Assembly: GCF_001651865.1 (NCBI RefSeq)
Contig: NZ_LPUX01000047.1
Location: 1-64,000 of the forward strand
Length of the DNA: 64,000 nt
DNA from: Sinorhizobium glycinis
GTDB lineage: Bacteria > Pseudomonadota > Alphaproteobacteria > Rhizobiales > Rhizobiaceae
Reading direction: 5' to 3'
A program made the translations under genes and the position numbers. The notes under the pieces were generated by a model. The model worked only from the letters and a program-made list of their open reading frames with translations. It ran no database searches and was not told the origin of the DNA. The first letter of the stretch is position 1, and every line of letters starts with the position of its first letter. This document shows positions 63,344-64,000 of this stretch, piece by piece.

Positions 63344-64000
63344 ATGATCGACAGCACGCGCCCAACTCCCATCGAAATCCGCGCCTACCGAGCGGCAAAC
63401 CCGAAGCTGCGCGAGCGTGACATGGCCGCCCAGCTCGGCATTTCCGAGGCGGCCCTCGTTGCTGCCGAATGCGGTCTGACGGCGAGCCGTATCGACGCCG
63501 ACGCCAATCGCCTGCTGGCGCGCGCCGAGGAACTGGGCGAGGTCCTGGCGCTCACCCGCAATGACAGCGCCGTCCATGAGAAGATCGGCGTCTACGAGAA
63601 CGTCAAGGCCGGCAAGGCTGCAGCCCTCGTGCTCGGATCCGAAATTGATCTGCGCGTCTTTCCATCCGCCTGGGCCCACGGTTTCGCCGTTTCGAAGACC
63701 GACGCAAATGGCGATGTCCGCCGCAGCCTGCAGTTCTTCGACAAATGGGGAAATGCGGTTCACAAGATCCACCTGCGTCCGGATTCCGATCTTGAAGCCT
63801 ACAACAGGATCGTCGCGGACCTCCGCCTCGACGACCAATCGCAGGAATTCGTTGCCGAGGTCGGCGCAGCGGCGGGCGACGAGGGGACCGATGCCGCCGT
63901 CGATACCGAAGCGCTGCGCGATCACTGGATGAAACTGACCGACACCCACCAGTTCCACGGCATGCTGCGCAACCTGAAAATTGGCCGGCGCCAAGCCTTG
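63344..64000 (+). CDS. hemS: hemin-degrading/transport factor HemS, N-terminal part
   Basis: 219 codons, cut by the window end. HemS/HmuS family: IRAYRAANPKLRERDMAAQL start, GEVLALTRNDSAVHEKIG, LDLRVFPSAWAHGFAV-like stretch, RRSLQFFDKWGNAVHKIHLR. Full-length members are about 350 aa in two repeats; the second has just begun (DHWMKLTDTHQFHGML). Cytoplasmic haem binding and release. Second gene of the hmu operon. Confidence 0.9.
   Translation, partial: MIDSTRPTPIEIRAYRAANPKLRERDMAAQLGISEAALVAAECGLTASRIDADANRLLARAEELGEVLALTRNDSAVHEKIGVYENVKAGKAAALVLGSEIDLRVFPSAWAHGFAVSKTDANGDVRRSLQFFDKWGNAVHKIHLRPDSDLEAYNRIVADLRLDDQSQEFVAEVGAAAGDEGTDAAVDTEALRDHWMKLTDTHQFHGMLRNLKIGRRQAL

Overview
The window looks like chromosome of a Rhizobiaceae member close to Sinorhizobium/Ensifer. 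The basis is recall of gene families, not a search. It carries the chvE-gguA-gguB-gguC operon with a divergent gbpR, an idhA-type inositol dehydrogenase, a urate-degradation block with the membrane urate hydroxylase PuuD, a hemP-hemS start of a haem uptake operon, short GC-rich intergenic palindromic elements typical of rhizobia, and high-GC coding sequence throughout. There is one RNA gene, tRNA-Arg(CCG).

Layout. 0.2-7.3 kb is purine salvage and degradation: puuD and guaD, then lldD, then a converging, overlapping operon DUF1045-puuE-uraD-allA-uraH. 7.4-12 kb holds a split MnmC-like pair (FAD oxidoreductase and MnmD-like methyltransferase, divergent), a host-attachment family protein and an RhlE-type RNA helicase with a long leader. 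12.1-17.8 kb holds an isochorismatase/EamA pair, a frameshifted GyrI-like gene, and the triad circularly permuted ATP-grasp / alpha-E / transglutaminase. 18-27.8 kb is a sugar operon read leftward: ChvE-GguAB importer, GguC, alpha-ketoglutaric semialdehyde dehydrogenase and L-arabinonate dehydratase, controlled by GbpR. 27.9-33.2 kb holds a J-domain protein, idhA, a broken acetyltransferase flanked by matching palindromes, and a MHYT-PAS-GGDEF-EAL c-di-GMP protein. 33.3-38.1 kb is a xylose-type importer (xylFHG) with divergent ROK repressor and a clear operator.

After the tRNA-Arg (38.3 kb) the sequence turns AT-richer and less orderly: small ORFs, an orphan SIR2-like protein, a decayed DUF488 copy, an adenylate cyclase, an intact DUF488, an EF-hand protein and a berberine-bridge-type oxidoreductase. 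44.1-50.3 kb is a CDP-sugar cluster (rfbF, rfbG, C-methyltransferase, epimerase, ketoreductase, acyltransferase, CmcI-like methyltransferase) whose second half is bracketed by two copies of an inverted-repeat element about 177 bp long. 50.5-56.8 kb is a peptide ABC importer operon led by an M19 dipeptidase. 57-60.3 kb holds a lipoprotein hydrolase, a TetR/SMR efflux pair, a truncated haemoglobin and a DUF423 protein. 60.3-64 kb is haem/iron: HmuQ-like monooxygenase, DUF2325, TonB, a periplasmic protein, HemP and a truncated-by-window HemS, with RirA-type IRO-box candidates.

How the genes fit: guanine goes to xanthine (GuaD), and urate goes through hydroxyisourate, OHCU, allantoin and allantoate (PuuD, UraH, UraD, PuuE), with ureidoglycolate cleaved by AllA; xanthine dehydrogenase and allantoate hydrolase are not in the window. 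ChvE/GguAB feeds aldoses to an oxidative pentonate route ending at 2-oxoglutarate. No phage, CRISPR array or insertion sequence was seen.
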